Source: Megamerina dolium
Lineage: Eukaryota; Arthropoda; Insecta; Diptera; Megamerinidae
Length of the DNA stretch: 64,000 bases
Assembly: GCA_963854835.1 (NCBI GenBank)
Contig: OY978528.1
Location: 11,812,242 to 11,876,241 of the forward strand
Reading direction: 5' to 3'
Every line of letters begins with the position of its first letter. Within the stretch, counting starts at the first letter, position 1. This document shows positions 10,346 to 23,350 of this stretch, in pieces. A model generated the notes under the pieces. The model searched no databases and was not told the DNA's origin. It worked only from the letters and a program-made list of their open reading frames with translations. The translations under genes and the position numbers were made by a program.

Positions 10346-11689
10346 GAAACAAAAAAAGTTAAGAAAAAATAATAGACCTTAGTGATTGCTGTACAAGAGG
10401 AAAATATCCTCTATTCTTACATCCTAATCATAAGAAGAAAATCGACATTGGCTTTAAATCGACATCTTTTGTTCGAGAGAGCATTTTCCGTTAAATCTAA
10501 TAAATACCAGGATTATGTTCAACATTATATAGAAATAATAAGTGTCAAATAAGAACGTATAAAAGTAGTTACAAAAAAAAAAAAGAGTCAAAGAAAATAA
10601 ATATAAGGGAAAGCATGACCATACAATTTAACGCCTTATAGTGAATGTGAATTTAGCAATTGTTGTTGTTGTTGTTCTTGTTGTTGATCTTATTATTATT
10701 GTTGCTGAAAATTTGTTTAAGTAGAAAATAAATACACACAAAAAAAAAAAAAATAGAATGGATGCATATATTGTATATGGTAAGTGTGAAAGACAAGGCA
10801 AGATGACTGAGAAGAAGGGAAATATGTAATAGAAATTCCTTTTAAAGCTTCAACAGCTCTGTCAACATTTTCTTGTATCTTTATATGTATGGATGGAGAC
10901 ATATATTTTTGGAATCTGATGCAATTGCATAGATAAAGGAGGCTGCTGCTGCTGGTTCTTTATAAACTATTGCTTCTACTATATATTGTCACTACTACAA
11001 ACGCACAACTAACTACTATTGCATTATGCATGTGGCATAATTTAAACATTTTCCTTTTGTCGTTTTCGTTTTAGTTGCTGCTGCTATTGCTGCTGCTGCC
11101 ACTACTGTTACAGCTGCTGTTGTTATTGTTGTAAAATAAAATATTATATCGAAAAGTTTTGCAACTTGTCTTGCGTTTTTGTTGAGTATTTTAAAGCTGT
11201 TCCAGCTCCTTGTCCTGCTTATGTTCGTGCTGCTGTAGAATTTGTTGTTGTTGTTGTTGTTGGTTCTTTTTCGTTTCATTTCTTGATTTCTTATGCGTTT
11301 TTTTTTTTTTTTTTGGTATTATTAAACAAAATTACACACGCGCTCATGAACACTCCCATACTAAAAGCGATATGCATGTACGATATCACCCACATTTCTT
11401 CTTCTTCTTCTTCTTATCTATACATTCATATGGATGTTGCATAATGTACCATATGTACCATATGTGTGGGCAACACATACATGAATGCATATATGCATTG
11501 TGTATGCAAAGAAATTCCTCAATACACATATGCACACACACACACACATATATTACTCATACCCCACTAAAACCATTGAGACACATTCTTAACGATACTT
11601 TAAGTTAAGTTTAAATCTCTATGATAACCATTCATAAGCACATCGATACATATGAGTACGTACAAAAATGCACACTTTGCATATGAGGG
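10346..11689. other. No gene seen; microsatellite-rich DNA
   Basis: The stretch holds TTG/GTT and CTG-type triplet runs near 10660, 11070-11130 and 11240-11265, a T tract near 11300, a CTT run at 11396-11418 and a CA run near 11535. The open frames here translate to repeats of Val, Cys, Phe or Ser and look like microsatellite artefacts. Confidence 0.6.
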
Positions 11690-12335
11690 CGAACGTATGT
11701 GTTGTCCCAAAAAAATGAGGGGATAAATAAGCAGGCTCCCTTTGGACTCACTTGTGGGGTAGTAACAATTTGGAGTTTGAAGTACATTACTTGATTTTTA
11801 TTTGCAATGCATTTTTAAGCATTGATTTAAGTTTATGATTTCAACGGGACATACCCAAAAGGTTCCAAAAATATGCGACCTAACGACAATTACGATACAA
11901 ACTTCTTCCATAGTAAGCAGTTCAATACACTTTCCCACTGCAAAACTTTCCTCAAAATACAATTTGTGGAGCACCACAAAATATGCATGGATCAGAGACA
12001 TCATATAGTCGGATAGCATACTTTCTTTATTTTGAGGGGCTGTGTTGTTTTTTGTCTTTCAAGATACAAAAAGTTCTATTCAGCAGACGAGATAAAGACT
12101 TCTATATTTGTTTGGAGCCTCAACAAAAACAAAAAAAAAAAAACATCAACATTGAAGCATTAATTATAAATAACCAGTATTGCCTCTAAAGGCATAAAAT
12201 CTACGACGGGCGAAAGTCAAAAAAAGGTAGAGGTGAGGTTGCGATAGAAATGCTGCCCACTCGTAGTAAAGGTTCAAACAAATAGGAGAAACATCAACAA
12301 ACAACCCCACAGATGAACACAAGGTCCTCCTAGAG
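11690..12335. repeat. Unclassified sequence with one dispersed repeat (12265-12335)
   Basis: At about 12265-12335 the order GTTCAAACAAA, AACAAACAACCCCACAG, CTAGAGGGGT is shared with 58470-58545. This points to a dispersed element of unknown type. The rest of the segment has open frames without recognisable domains. Confidence 0.35.
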
Positions 12336-12424
12336 GGGTCAAATTAATTTATGCATTTTTCTTGCTCATGCCCTTCTTCCCCTATATACTTATATCATGC
12401 CGCTAGTCGGTGCAAGGGCCTCTA

Positions 12425-12520
12425 TATGAAATTACCTTACTTACTTACTTACTTATGTGGCCAGCCAGCTCTTTCCTTCGCTAGTTGGAGCCACTCTCTT
12501 TCCAACTCTGAGAATGCTGC
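12425..12520 (-). pseudogene. LINE 3' end relic with (TAAG)n tail
   Basis: On the minus strand, a coding-like end with GAGTTGGAAAGAGAGTGGCTCC is followed by GGCCACATAAG and then a TAAG tetranucleotide run. The LINEs at 29890-30535 and 58820-59490 also end in a short microsatellite tail, and the first of these shares the GCCACATAAG phrase. Only the last 100 bp or so remain. Confidence 0.4.
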
Positions 12521-12614
12521 ACTGACTGCTCGCGTGTTCCAATACCATTTATATAAATTTCGCTCCCAATGCTTCGAGAGTTCGTTTAAGACGATGAAAT
12601 GTATACTCTAAATC

Positions 12615-12960
12615 GGTTCATTTTTAATACCCAATATTTGTTCTAAGCATATTCCCAACCTTTGGTGGGCTCTTCAAAAAAGGAACTTAGTATTTTCAGA
12701 GGAAAGATTAATGGGAGCTGGTGATATATTTGCACCGGATCACAGCAGTGGAAATTTCATAGAAATAGTAATTTCGTACGGCAGGACTTTAGTGGCTAAA
12801 AATAGAGGACGGGAGTGGGGGTGCATTTTTGAGGTAAAATATTGAAGATGAAATTAATGGAAGTCAATCTCACATTTCAGCTCTATAGAGACGATCTCGC
12901 AGCCACGTTTCAGTTGCTTTTAGAATAAACTCTTAGAGGAGCTGCCGTAAAGGGTAATGA
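12615..12960 (+). repeat. Diverged copies of the about 155-bp satellite monomer
   Basis: The phrases AGAGGAAAGATTAATGGGAGCTGGTGATATATT and TCTATAGAGACGATCTCGCAGC match the second half of the monomer seen at 37780-40190. Similarity fades after about 12960. Confidence 0.4.
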
Positions 12961-15389
12961 AAGGGGCTATGCACATTCGCTGGAATTGGTGGGGTGCCTC
13001 TCAAAGAGCGGTGGAAGCGAATGTAATAAAATTGCCAATTTTACAAAGTAGCCCCACTAATTGGCGGAGACAGAGTGTAGTTATGTTCCGCAGACAAATA
13101 TTGATGGGTGTTTGTCATACAGTTTACTCATCTAGGTGCGACTCTTTTGCAGCTGTGGTATTATTTCCTCACATTTATTTCAACTTAGCGAGTATATGAA
13201 ATATATTACAAATTCCTTGAGAGATGCATCAAACACATATTTTTAGTAATTATCGTGTATCTACTCAGTTTCTCTACCCATTGGCTTTTTAAATAAAAAT
13301 ATAAAAATATGCCTACAAGTTGAGCAACACAGATTCCAGAATTTACATCCCTTTATACAATAGTACACTAATGTATATAATTAATATGATTTTATATATT
13401 TCAAAATAACAAGCGAAGTCCATTTCTGTTGTAAACATGAAAGAGTTTATCCAAGCCACGCCCTAAAAATAGCAAAATCCGGCATAACTTTGTTATTTAA
13501 TGTCCGATTTTCAATTATGATATATCATTTTAATGCTACTGATGTGTACTATAATATATTTTAAAAATTTTCTGAACCTGTGATGCCACTTTTAAACTTG
13601 GGATAATTTTTTCCCCTAAAATCCTGTAAATTATTAGAAAATATGGCATCCTCTCGAATTTTCTCAACTAATATTTTGTTATCGATTATTACAAACCCAT
13701 TTTAATGCTTTTATCTATAGAAATATATCGATAATATTGCATTTCATATCATCAACATATTGCAAATTGACAAACTTAAGTGGCAACTACAAATTGTTGT
13801 TGTTGTTGTTGAAATTTATTTCAACTATTTTTCATACGTATAGTTGTACGATAAGTAAATACATATGTACGTACATATTAAGTTCATATCTTTATGCAAT
13901 GGATGCCATATGTTCATATAAATATAGTCAGAGACCTACACACACACACACACACGCACACACACACATACAGTTTACTATGTATAACTTTCTAAAAGTG
14001 CATCATCATTTTTTTATTGCCTCCACAGCATAACGGTAAGTTTATCTTTTAAAAACAACAACAACAACAACAACGTGCACGTGCTACATGTGAAAATGCT
14101 AACAATTTACTGTAAATACCATACCATAATAGCGTTGTATCAATACAAAAGCAAAAAAAAAAATATCAACAAAATAACAACAACTACAATGTATAGCTTC
14201 ATATGAAGGTGCGATGAACAAGTGTTGCCATTGCCACCATCATCGGCATTATCAACATCAGCAACATTACCAGCCCATTCATCGATGAGTTCAAATTGCA
14301 GCAATTTTATCACTGCCACTGATGTTGTCGTCGTCGTCGTCGTCGTCGTTGTCGTTGTCGTTGTCGTCGTTGTCGTTGTTGTTGTTTTGTCTTCTGTTAC
14401 ACTAGTTGTTATTATATTGTAGTTGTTGATAGACGTTTAAGTTTTAAATTCTTTTACGCACACAAAAGCACACACACACACGCACACACACACATCAACA
14501 AATATACCAAAATTGTTTTCGATATTTCGATACTCAAGCTTTAACTCCCAATAGTGATACTAGCTATACTCGTATGTCTGTGGTAATTTTCGATTTGTTT
14601 CATAGAAGCACACATGTGTGTGTGTGTGTGTGTGTGTGTTCTTCCTACCTGTATGTTGTTCTGTTTTGTTGTTAATTCTACTACATATGTAGTTATATAC
14701 TGAAACGGATATGCACTAGTGAAATGGCATATTTGAAATATCCGATTTGATACGTGCATATATGGTAGTATATGTATGTATGTGTATGTGATTACCAATA
14801 TTAAGTATAAACATGGGAATGTGTTTCTGTTGTAGAATATCTTCAAATTATAGTCATTAATATTTGCAGAATACAATTTAATATCGAGTCTTTTAAAAGT
14901 TTGCAAAAGAATTACATTTATGCAATCATAATTGGTGAAATATATGTGAACATTCTATGTAATTTTCTACAAATTGTTGACTGTCCAAAAACCGAGCTTT
15001 ACAATCCCTTGGATGGCCTTGATCATCTGAAAGTATGTCATCAGGTTCGAAGAGCTTTGATCTAATTTCCTCTCTCGTTTGAGGTAAAATAATTGAACTC
15101 AAACCTTTTCAAAGCTCCCTGTCAATATTTTTCATCAGAATTGTATGAGCCTGAGTCACTTTTCCTGGTGACTCGGCTTCGAAAATGGCAAAGGCGGTTC
15201 CAATCGCCAGAAAAGTTATGCCCATCAATTTGTTTGGGTATTGGAAGGGATTAATCCGCATCGACTTTTTGCAGAAAGAAAGAACATTGATTGGGCTTCA
15301 TTCAATTATTGAACCGATGCGTTAAGAAATTGAAGGTAAAACGGCACCATTTACCATATAATAGCATAAATGGGTCGAATGGGTCGCGT
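12961..15389. other. No gene seen; microsatellite-rich DNA
   Basis: Contents include a TTG run at 13796-13812, CA runs near 13940-13970 and 14465-14492, a CAA run near 14056, a GTC/GTT run at 14325-14385 and a TG run at 14616-14639. The poly-Val frame over the GTC run is an artefact. A 7-nt segment between an acceptor-like and a donor-like signal at 14029-14035 is discussed as a finding. Confidence 0.6.
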
Positions 15390-16080
15390 TGAATTTGTCT
15401 TACGGTGAACGAGAGCAAGACGCAGCACCTAGTGTCAACAACCGAAGAGTCCCGGCATCTTGGACAGCAAGTCACTGTTGATAACTACGCTTTTGAAGTA
15501 GTGAAAGACTTTATCTATCTTGGAACCAGAATTAACACCAGTAATGATGTCAGCCCGGAGATATTGCTAAGGATCACTCTTGCTAACAGGTGCTACTTTG
15601 GGCTAAGTAAGCAATTGAGAAGTCAAGCTCTATCTCTCTCTCTCTCGAGAGAGAGAGAAACGAAAACCACATTCTACAAGTCTCTCATTATGCCTGTCCT
15701 TACATATGGTGCCCAAGCTTGGACAATTTCCACTTCTGACGAGAGAATGATAGAAGTTTTCAAGAGAAAAATCCTACGCAATATTTTTTGACCTATTTGC
15801 TTTGGTGGCGAGTTTTGAATAAGCTACAAACATGAGCTGTATGCCGACACCGACTTAGTAAAGGGTGTTAAAATTCGGCGACTACGCTGGCTAGGTCATG
15901 TAGAGCGAATAAAAGAACATGCTCCTACTAGGAAGGTGTTATATGCGGAACCCGCTGGTGGACGACACCGAAGAGGAAGACCTAACCTCCGGTAGAAAGA
16001 CCACGAACTGAAGAACTAGATTCTAGATTCGGCACAACTGCATAAAATGTACTAGGCAGCGCTGGGACATTCACTATACT
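15390..16080 (+). pseudogene. LINE relic, family X copy 1 (RT C-terminal region)
   Basis: The frame from about 15405 reads NESKTQHLV, VTVDNYAFEVVKDFIYLGT, NRCYFGLSKQLRS, then MPVLTYGAQAWTIST and FKRKILRNIF. After a stop, LRWLGHVERIKEHAPTRKVL and GRHRRGRPNLR follow. This is the region downstream of the catalytic site in a non-LTR retrotransposon. The same protein segment recurs at 29890-30535 and 58820-59490, so I treat the three as one family. A CT/GA palindrome sits in the frame at 15633-15658. The copy is truncated at the 5' end and has stops; the clade is not certain. Confidence 0.75.
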
Positions 16081-18359
16081 CGCCTGATCCGACTATGTGC
16101 ATCTTTTTTCTGTTACCTATTTTCAAAATATGGCTTGAGAAAAATAATATTCAAAACAAATGAGGGGATTATTATCCAGATAGAAGCGTTTTTTTTGCTA
16201 GGTTTGACAAATTGAAATTATGTAGTACATCTGGCTTTAGTTGCTTGTGGTTTCAGTGCTTACATGGAGCTCTAAGTTTGATCAGGTTCCAGAAGGTCGT
16301 AGTAAATGATTCCGTTTCAATCCGGTCAGGCGCACGCTAATGATTTCTTGACATGAATCATTTTGCTTTGCAGGTGACAGATGACTTCGACGACAGCTCA
16401 GTGGCAGCTCTTCTTCACCAACAACATTACTGAATTGCACCATCATACACATCAAAGCAGCAAGAAGTTCTTCAGCCGACGTTAGAGCTCACTGGCAACC
16501 CTCCCACTCGCTAATATAGTACACCCATACCTCGCTATACGGCCAAGATACGTACCGAAAAACTTTAGCCTTATAACGAAACAATAATATTCTGCATTAA
16601 TTAACAGCATATCATTTAGGCAGCATAACGAAACATTGTGGTGCGTAAATCGATAAAGCGTCTGAATTGAAAAAAAAGGCTGATATTGCAGAATGCCAAA
16701 TAAAGAGCCGTGTGTGGTATGGGTGTAGCTGTTTTTCATCTCGCGTATTGATTTTGTGTAAGAAATTTTCTTCTTTCTACAGAGAAAGTAAATTTATATA
16801 GATTCTTCGTTTCAACGAATTTTTTCCCCCTTTTTCATATTTCCCATTACATGCAATCGAAATGGAATTTCTTCTTGAGTTATTCCGAACCAACCATTCT
16901 GAGAGTTTTTTTTTTTGCAATTTGACACAGATTTGCATACATTAACGCTTGCAGTTCTTCATTTTCAAACTCTTTTTCTCTAAAAGGACATGGATCGCCC
17001 TTAAGACTTCGTAAATTACCTTCTAACAGTTAAGGTTCTAGGCGACTTGATCAATTCTGTAGCACCATTTTGTTTTTTTATTTTAAAACAGAACAGCTTT
17101 AAAAGCACTCGTGTCTGAAGAATTTAATTAACTGTAAATAACTGTAATAACTGAAACTTAAGTCTTGGGAAATGGATGAAGGGCGAATCAAAGTGCTTTA
17201 ATATTTCTATTTTGTTCAATATATTAGTTAACCAAAGCACTGTGAGTATGTACCATTAGTTAAACCATCATCAGCTTTTTAGTTAACTAATGGTTAACAT
17301 TTTCACATCAAAATCATCAATTCAATCAAATTGATTTTTTAATCCTCAATTTTTTAAACAAAAATACTACTAAGATTAATGAAATTTATTAAAGTATTGG
17401 TTAATCTACATTTTAATTGCATCAGGAAAACATGTGAATATATATATTACCTATATTTGAGCTTTATTCATGAAAATTCATTATTCATTTCGTGGAAATG
17501 TTCTCCATCAAAACAAGTATCAGTATACAATGGCAACGAATGTGACAGTGATTTGCATGTAGCAATTGTTTTTATATTGTATTTTTCATTTAGTTAGACG
17601 ATTTACATATGTATGAATAAATGTTCATATCCATACTCACACATGATAATTTATAAATCGTGAAAATTATTTGCATATAAATTTAGCATGTCATACTCGA
17701 AAATATCCTGTGACAATATTCGCAGCAGCAACAGTCGAACAACGATGTCCATCATAACTTTGAAACGAAAAATCATGCTAAAAATATTCTACTATGTAAG
17801 TCACAATGGAGTAATATTTATTGTTGTGTGTGTAGTATATTTTGTATATTTCACTATGCATTTTTCATATTTGCATCTGATGGATGGATGAATGAATGAA
17901 TGAATAGTGTATATGGTTCGAGTATAGTTAGAAATACTAAATACTGGATATGTGTGTTGTCGAACTTGAAGTTTGATTGTATTTGAGAAATACTCTTTTT
18001 TATTTTTTGTTTTTGTTGGTTTTTCTCTTATTTTGGCATATGACATTTTAATGTGTTATGAATTGAATGTTGATTATTTTGCATATATGCAAAAAAAATA
18101 AAATATTAAAAAAAAATCATTTATACAATTTTTTTAATTCCATTTTTTTTCTGCATATGTGCATATAAATGAGTTGTTATTTGTATTTAATGTGAAAAAA
18201 TTGACATTTTGGCAAAACACTCTACATCGATATGAGTTAGAATTATGTTCAACTGAAATTGTGTGGCATAAATGATGTCTCCGACAGAAGTCAAATAGAA
18301 AATATTTAAAAAAATGTTTGTCATATATATACTTGATATATGAAAAAATATGAATATCG
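16081..18359. other. No gene supported; A+T-rich DNA
   Basis: Open frames here lack recognisable domains. A TGAA run lies near 17890. An acceptor-like TTTTGCTTTGCAG ends at 16373 and is followed by 19 open codons; it is recorded under rejected observations. Confidence 0.5.
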
Positions 18360-18429
18360 GGTGTAGTAAAAAGAAGTCCATTATTTTTCCAATAGATGTC
18401 ATTAGTAATCTATATCTCGCGTTGTATAA

Positions 18430-19395
18430 ATGCAATCGGGTTACGCTAGATAGTTTTAGAAAGATAGGATTTCGTAATAAATAAACTTTTCAGACAGTTT
18501 TGTGATTGCTTGACTCAGTATTGTTTGAGCACGCATCAAAGATGGACACCAGTAAAGAGGAAATACGCCATATTTTACAGTTTTTCTTCGATAAAGGCGC
18601 AAACTGAAGCCAGACGGCTGAATCTGATACTGTAACAGTCAATCACGTGCAATTTTGGTTTCGTCGATTCCATTCCGGTAATTTTGATGTCAAATATGCA
18701 CCATGCTCTGGAAGGCCAATTGTCGAAAATATCGATAAAATAATGCAAATCGTCGAGTCTGACCATCTGACCGTCATGTAAGCACTGTTTCGATTGCCCA
18801 GGAGCTAAACATTGCACAAAAAAACGTTTGAAACCATTTAAATAAGACTGGATACAAAAAAGAAGCTCGATGTATGGGTGCCACACGAGTTTCCATCTGT
18901 GAATCGCTGCTGAATCGCAGCAAAATCGATCCGTTTCTGAAGCGGATGGATACTGGTGATGAAAAGTGGGTCACTTACGGCAACGTCAAACAAAAACGTT
19001 CGTGGTCGAATCACGGTGAGCTGGCGCAAACGATAGCCAAGCCAGGATTGACGGTTAGGAAGGTTTTGTTATGTCTTTGGTGGGATTGGCAGGGAATCAT
19101 CTACTATGAGCTGCTCACCGTACGGCCAAACTCTTAATTCGTACCTGTACTGTCAACAATTGGACCGTATGAAGGAAGCAATCGCCCAGAAGCGACCAGC
19201 TTTGGCAAATCGGAGAGAAATTGTGTTACATCAGAACAACGCCAGGCAGACACACATCGATAGTGACTCGCCAGAAGCTCCGTTAGCTTTGTTAGGAGGT
19301 TCTTATGCATCCACCTTGTTGTCCGGACCTGGATCCTCGAAAAAGTTGTTCGCAAACTGTAATGGATTTCATAAAGTGTTTATTTATTAAAACTC
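18430..19395 (+). pseudogene. Degraded mariner transposase relic
   Basis: An ATG at 18542 starts MDTSKEEIRHILQFFFDKG, a typical mariner N terminus. The helix-turn-helix region continues as VNHVQFWFRRFHSGNFDVK and SIAQELNIAQK across frame breaks. The catalytic block TGDEKWVTY (first Asp) is intact. The second block reads HQNNAR where the family has HQDNAR, so that catalytic Asp is changed to Asn. The third block ends HPPCCPDLDP instead of the usual SPDLAPSDY. Stops and frameshifts occur throughout. The leader before the ATG shares sequence with 50285-50400. I could not see convincing terminal repeats. Confidence 0.8.
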
Positions 19396-20939
19396 TTACA
19401 AAGTGTACTAGAATGAAATGTCCAATTATATGCGAATCATTCTATTAAAATGATTTTATGTTCACGAATTACCGGTTTTTCCTCAATAAAATCGTGAGAA
19501 TTTTTTTTTTTTTAAATTATTTCAATCGTTTCGGAATTATGAGATTGAATAATGAAAAATCAAACAAAACATGACATTTCATAAAACATTGAACAATAAA
19601 ACTCGATTAAAATTAGTTTTTATAGCAACAATATGTTCTGACAGATATTTTATTTTTACATTAATTACATTTGGCTACATTTTGATAGAAGCACATATGA
19701 CGATTTTGCCAAATATTCTCAAGATATTGACCTTCATGTAACGGTGATATGTGAAAAGAACCTAGAAGCTTTAAGATGCAATTAAATTCGATAAATATTT
19801 GATATTCGTCTACATTTTAGATGTACTATGAGACTATAAGCATTGTATAATTTAATTTCATTGATTTAAAAATAATTAAATTTTTAAAATTTCTACTCTT
19901 GCTACTCACACTTATCGTTAAAAAAAATTATAATTATTAAGAATTTTTATCATCAGACAGTTTTGATGAAATTCCTTTACTTACCTTTATGCAATGCATC
20001 ATTTATGCATAGCATAGCATAGCATAGCATATTGACATTTCTCATATATATATATATATATATATCTTTTACTTGCATATCAATAGTTCACATAATCGAT
20101 ATTAATTCGCATGCTTCATCACATCATCATCTACCTTTCTCATTTGACTCGTTGAATCATTTGCTATTTTGTATTGCATTGAAAATCTGACTTCCTGTAG
20201 GTAAATTGTTAGGTATGAGTATCATTTACTGTTGACAGTCGTAGTCACTCCCATACTGGTAGTATGTATATGGTTTGTGTCTCGGGTGAATTGTTTACTT
20301 TTTGATTTAATTTTTTTTTTCCATAAGAATGTCGATTTTTATTTTTTTTTTATTAATTGTTTTATTCCCATAACAATATAAAAAGAAAGAATGAAAGAAT
20401 GCAGATTTTTCAACCAGCATAAATGCTTTCATTAATAATACTCATACTCATATACTCAACACCCACATACATATACAGTAGGTATGTACTCTGTATCTAC
20501 AAGGATTGTCTGTCTTTAGTGCTTGGTGGCTTGTTACACTACCAAATGTAAATGTGCATATTGTAAACGAATATTCATATACATAGTTCACCATTTTTAT
20601 CCTTGTTTCTGTCGATTGCTCATGTACTCTTGCTCATTGCTGTTGTTGTTGTTGTTGTTGTTATAGTTTAATAATTCAACACTGACACTTCCTGACTGAC
20701 ATGTGTTGAAATGTTTCGTTATGTTTGGGATTAATTTATATACATACATACATACATATTTTTTTCCGCTTGTCTGCTTATATATCGATGTTTGTATATA
20801 CATATACATACTCGTACATATGTCGATATGTATCGTATAGATGAGTGAACTTTTATTTTAATTTTCAATGCAATGTTTAACGATGAAGGTGAAGAACATA
20901 CAGTGATGTCTATGATAAGCGAGTATATGAAACCGAACA
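19396..20939. other. No gene seen; A+T-rich with short tandem repeats
   Basis: The stretch contains an ATAGC pentanucleotide run at 20007-20031, an AT run at 20046-20065, a TTG run at 20641-20662 and CATA runs near 20740. A T tract begins at 19501. Confidence 0.6.
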
Positions 20940-21890
20940 GTAGCTACAAATCTTAGAACAACTTATTTGAAATGACTTCTATTTGCCTTCCAGCACGACT
21001 TGAGACAATCTAGCCACTCATCGATAGCGAGACGCACTTCATGCATGGGGAAATTTTCCACTGCACGGACGAGGACTCGCTTCAACCACTCAATATTTGG
21101 TTGTCGAGTAGAGCAAGCCATGCCCTCTAATACGGACCACAACTTGTAATCCAACGGGTTGAGGTCTGGACTACCAGCTGGCCAATAATCCGTTGATATG
21201 AAGTCCGGAAGCGTTATTTTTTAGCCACAGTTGAGTCGTTTTTGCTTTGTGGGCTGGAGCAGAGGCCTCTTAGGATCACCCGGATGAGTTGGGATGCTTC
21301 TCTGGATGACCGTACACACATGGAGCATACACACGATTGTTCTGTTTATTGAACGATTCTTCTATGGTGATGATTTTCTCAGTAGTAAACAGAATTTGTT
21401 TGTATCGGCGTACCGGCTGCGTAACGCTTTCGATTTTCGATGGCGTTTTCACTCCAATGGGGCCATGAGTAGGTATCCAGTGTGTCGTTTGTACGCGCTG
21501 AGACCCAAATCTTCACAGGCATGGATTTTTGCGAAATTGACATTTCCCGCGACCAGATTTTCTGTTTTCTCAGCGGTTTTCGGTCGATTCGTTTCTTCAC
21601 GGCTTTGATCGCTTTCGGAGTTCTCACAATGCGGTAATGGCCGGATCATTGACGGTCTCGTACTCCAGCAGAATCCTAAAAATAACTTCACAGCACGATA
21701 CACAAAATTGCGAGCGATTCTAAGCGGTCGCAACGTCCGAAAGATATCACCTTTTCCCACGCTGCATTTTAGTAGGCCAACTACAACAATACGATTTTCG
21801 ATGTCGCCCCATTCCATGATTGTAAACAATTGATGCCAAAAACTTTTTACGTGGCATTGAAGCATAAATGTCAACTGTCAAATCGCAGTC
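20940..21890 (-). pseudogene. Tc1-like transposase relic with deleted catalytic core
   Basis: On the minus strand the N-terminal frame (about 21874-21449) has MEWGDIENRIVVVGLLKCS and IFRTLRPLRIARNFVYRAVK, a helix-turn-helix DNA-binding region. The next pieces, RLSAYKRHTG-like and ITIEESFNKQNNRVYAP, lead into a deletion. The C-terminal frame (21154-20963) has SPDLNPLDYKLWSVLEGMAC and ends WKANRSHFK. This order matches IS630/Tc1-type DDE transposases of around 350 residues. The segment with the second catalytic Asp is largely missing, and frameshifts separate the parts, so it is inactive. Confidence 0.75.
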
Positions 21891-21949
21891 AAGATGAAAT
21901 GGATGCGCCAAATATTGCATTCGTAATGAATGCGTTTAGTTGTGTACCA

Positions 21950-22310
21950 ATATTTATGACTTGACTAGGTACAATAAATGTTGCTATGGTAGCCCTAATA
22001 CCTAGATATTCTCGACGATTAACTGATTGATATAGGTTTGTATTAAAAAATTTGTATTATCAACTCTTCATGCAGTTTCAAACACTTATACCTACTGCTC
22101 TTTATTAAAATTTTTAACTTTTCGCATATTAAACGTGCTGGTGGTTCTTTAGTTTTCATCTCACAATCTAGAATACCACTCAAAATCTCCAGAATATTTT
22201 TCACGTATGACATGTAGCGTCGTCCTACCCATAGCATCAATTTCAGGGCAAAAAAGTCAGTCAATCATTATTCGATAACGCCTTTAAACGCCTATTGTTG
22301 AATAACCCTG
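21950..22310 (-). other. Unclassified segment with a 73-residue open frame
   Basis: A minus-strand frame at 22264-22043 starts MTDFFALKLMLWVGRRYMSY and ends LHEELIIQIF. I do not recognise it. It lies next to the Tc1-like relic and could be part of another old transposon or chance. The strand upstream contains ACAGGGTTATTCAAC, of the kind seen at DNA-transposon ends, but no partner repeat was found. Confidence 0.2.
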
Positions 22311-22924
22311 TACAAATGTCACGTCCGTTACACAAGACATACTCATATACATAGTGGCACTAATTTTAACCATTACTGTACCTGCATACATAGCACATAT
22401 TTGAAAGATTTTGCATTTATTTGAATTATTCTCTCCATTTTTAAAACGGAAGTGGTTTGGTTAATGAGTTTAAATTAGTTTTCATAACATGAGATGGTCA
22501 AAAAAAAGTTTGCATTGCATTATTCAAAAGTAAAAAAACAATGATGTGGTTTATGCATATATACTAGAATATTAAATAATTAGTTGAAGTTGTTTTTACT
22601 ATTTTTTTGTTTTTTTTTTTGTTTTGGTGCTTATCCTTATCGCATTTTGAATGAGCAAATGTTAATGAAATTTACCAATTATAATAAACTACATATTATG
22701 CTAATTAATTAGAGCAACCTTTTGTCAGTGGAAACTCTTGTCATCCCATATGACAGGAATTAGGAAACATTTTATTTTTCGTGTATTTCTCATAATTTTT
22801 AATGAAGTTGATTATAACGAAAATGATTCACTTTGCTAAATTTCTACTTAATATGATATTTTGCATTAAAAAAAAAGTCTAAATAAAAAATTGTATTATT
22901 TTTTGTGTAATGTTTATTTGAATC

Positions 22925-23350
22925 AGACAAATCGACTCCAAAACCGAATATACATAGTTCGAAAATGATGCTATGCATTTGCTGGGATCAGAAAGGTATG
23001 CTGTATACTGAGCTGCTAAAACTGAACAAAACTATTAATGGAAAAAATAACTCATCAAATTGAAGCGAGCATTAATCTAAAAATGGCTACAATGGGCTAA
23101 CCAGACACGATTTTCATTGATTTCCCATCATGACAATGCTTGGCAACATGTTGCGCAACATATTAAAACCTACTTGGGCAGTAATGGACGGGCAGACATT
23201 GCACCTTGTGACTACCACTTAGAGAGGTTGCCCAACAAAATGGATTTATTGATAAATATGTGTCCACAATTCCTCAAGTATCGCCTCTAGGATGTTGAAA
23301 TCCTTAGCCGAACTCTAAGAATTCTTCTGCCACAACATTTGCCCGAAATA
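22925..23350 (+). pseudogene. Degraded mariner relic, catalytic half
   Basis: The frame reads STPKPNIHSSKMMLCICWDQ and KGMLYTELLKLNKTING, matching the block between the first and second catalytic Asp of mariner transposases. Later pieces resemble HHDNAW...HVAQHIKTYL (second Asp) and a DIAPCDYHL-type third block, each in a different frame. The N-terminal half is absent. The lineage differs from the relics at 18430 and 26350. Confidence 0.7.

Noticed and set aside
11166..11608. 92- and 132-residue frames rich in Phe, Cys and Val
   Set aside because: They translate GTT, CTT and T-tract microsatellites.
12957..13199. 80-residue frame with SSPTNWRRQS, similar to LINE 3' ends
   Set aside because: The match is about ten residues long and has no supporting neighbour motif.
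14222..14422. 66-residue frame with a long poly-Val run
   Set aside because: The run is a translated GTC/GTT microsatellite and there is no other domain.
16374..16433. Acceptor TTTTGCTTTGCAG followed by 19 open codons (VTDDFDDSSVAALLHQQHY)
   Set aside because: It cannot join the candidate exon at 7991-8108 in frame (phase 1 gives an early stop), and no other upstream exon was found. It could still be a terminal exon of an unseen transcript.
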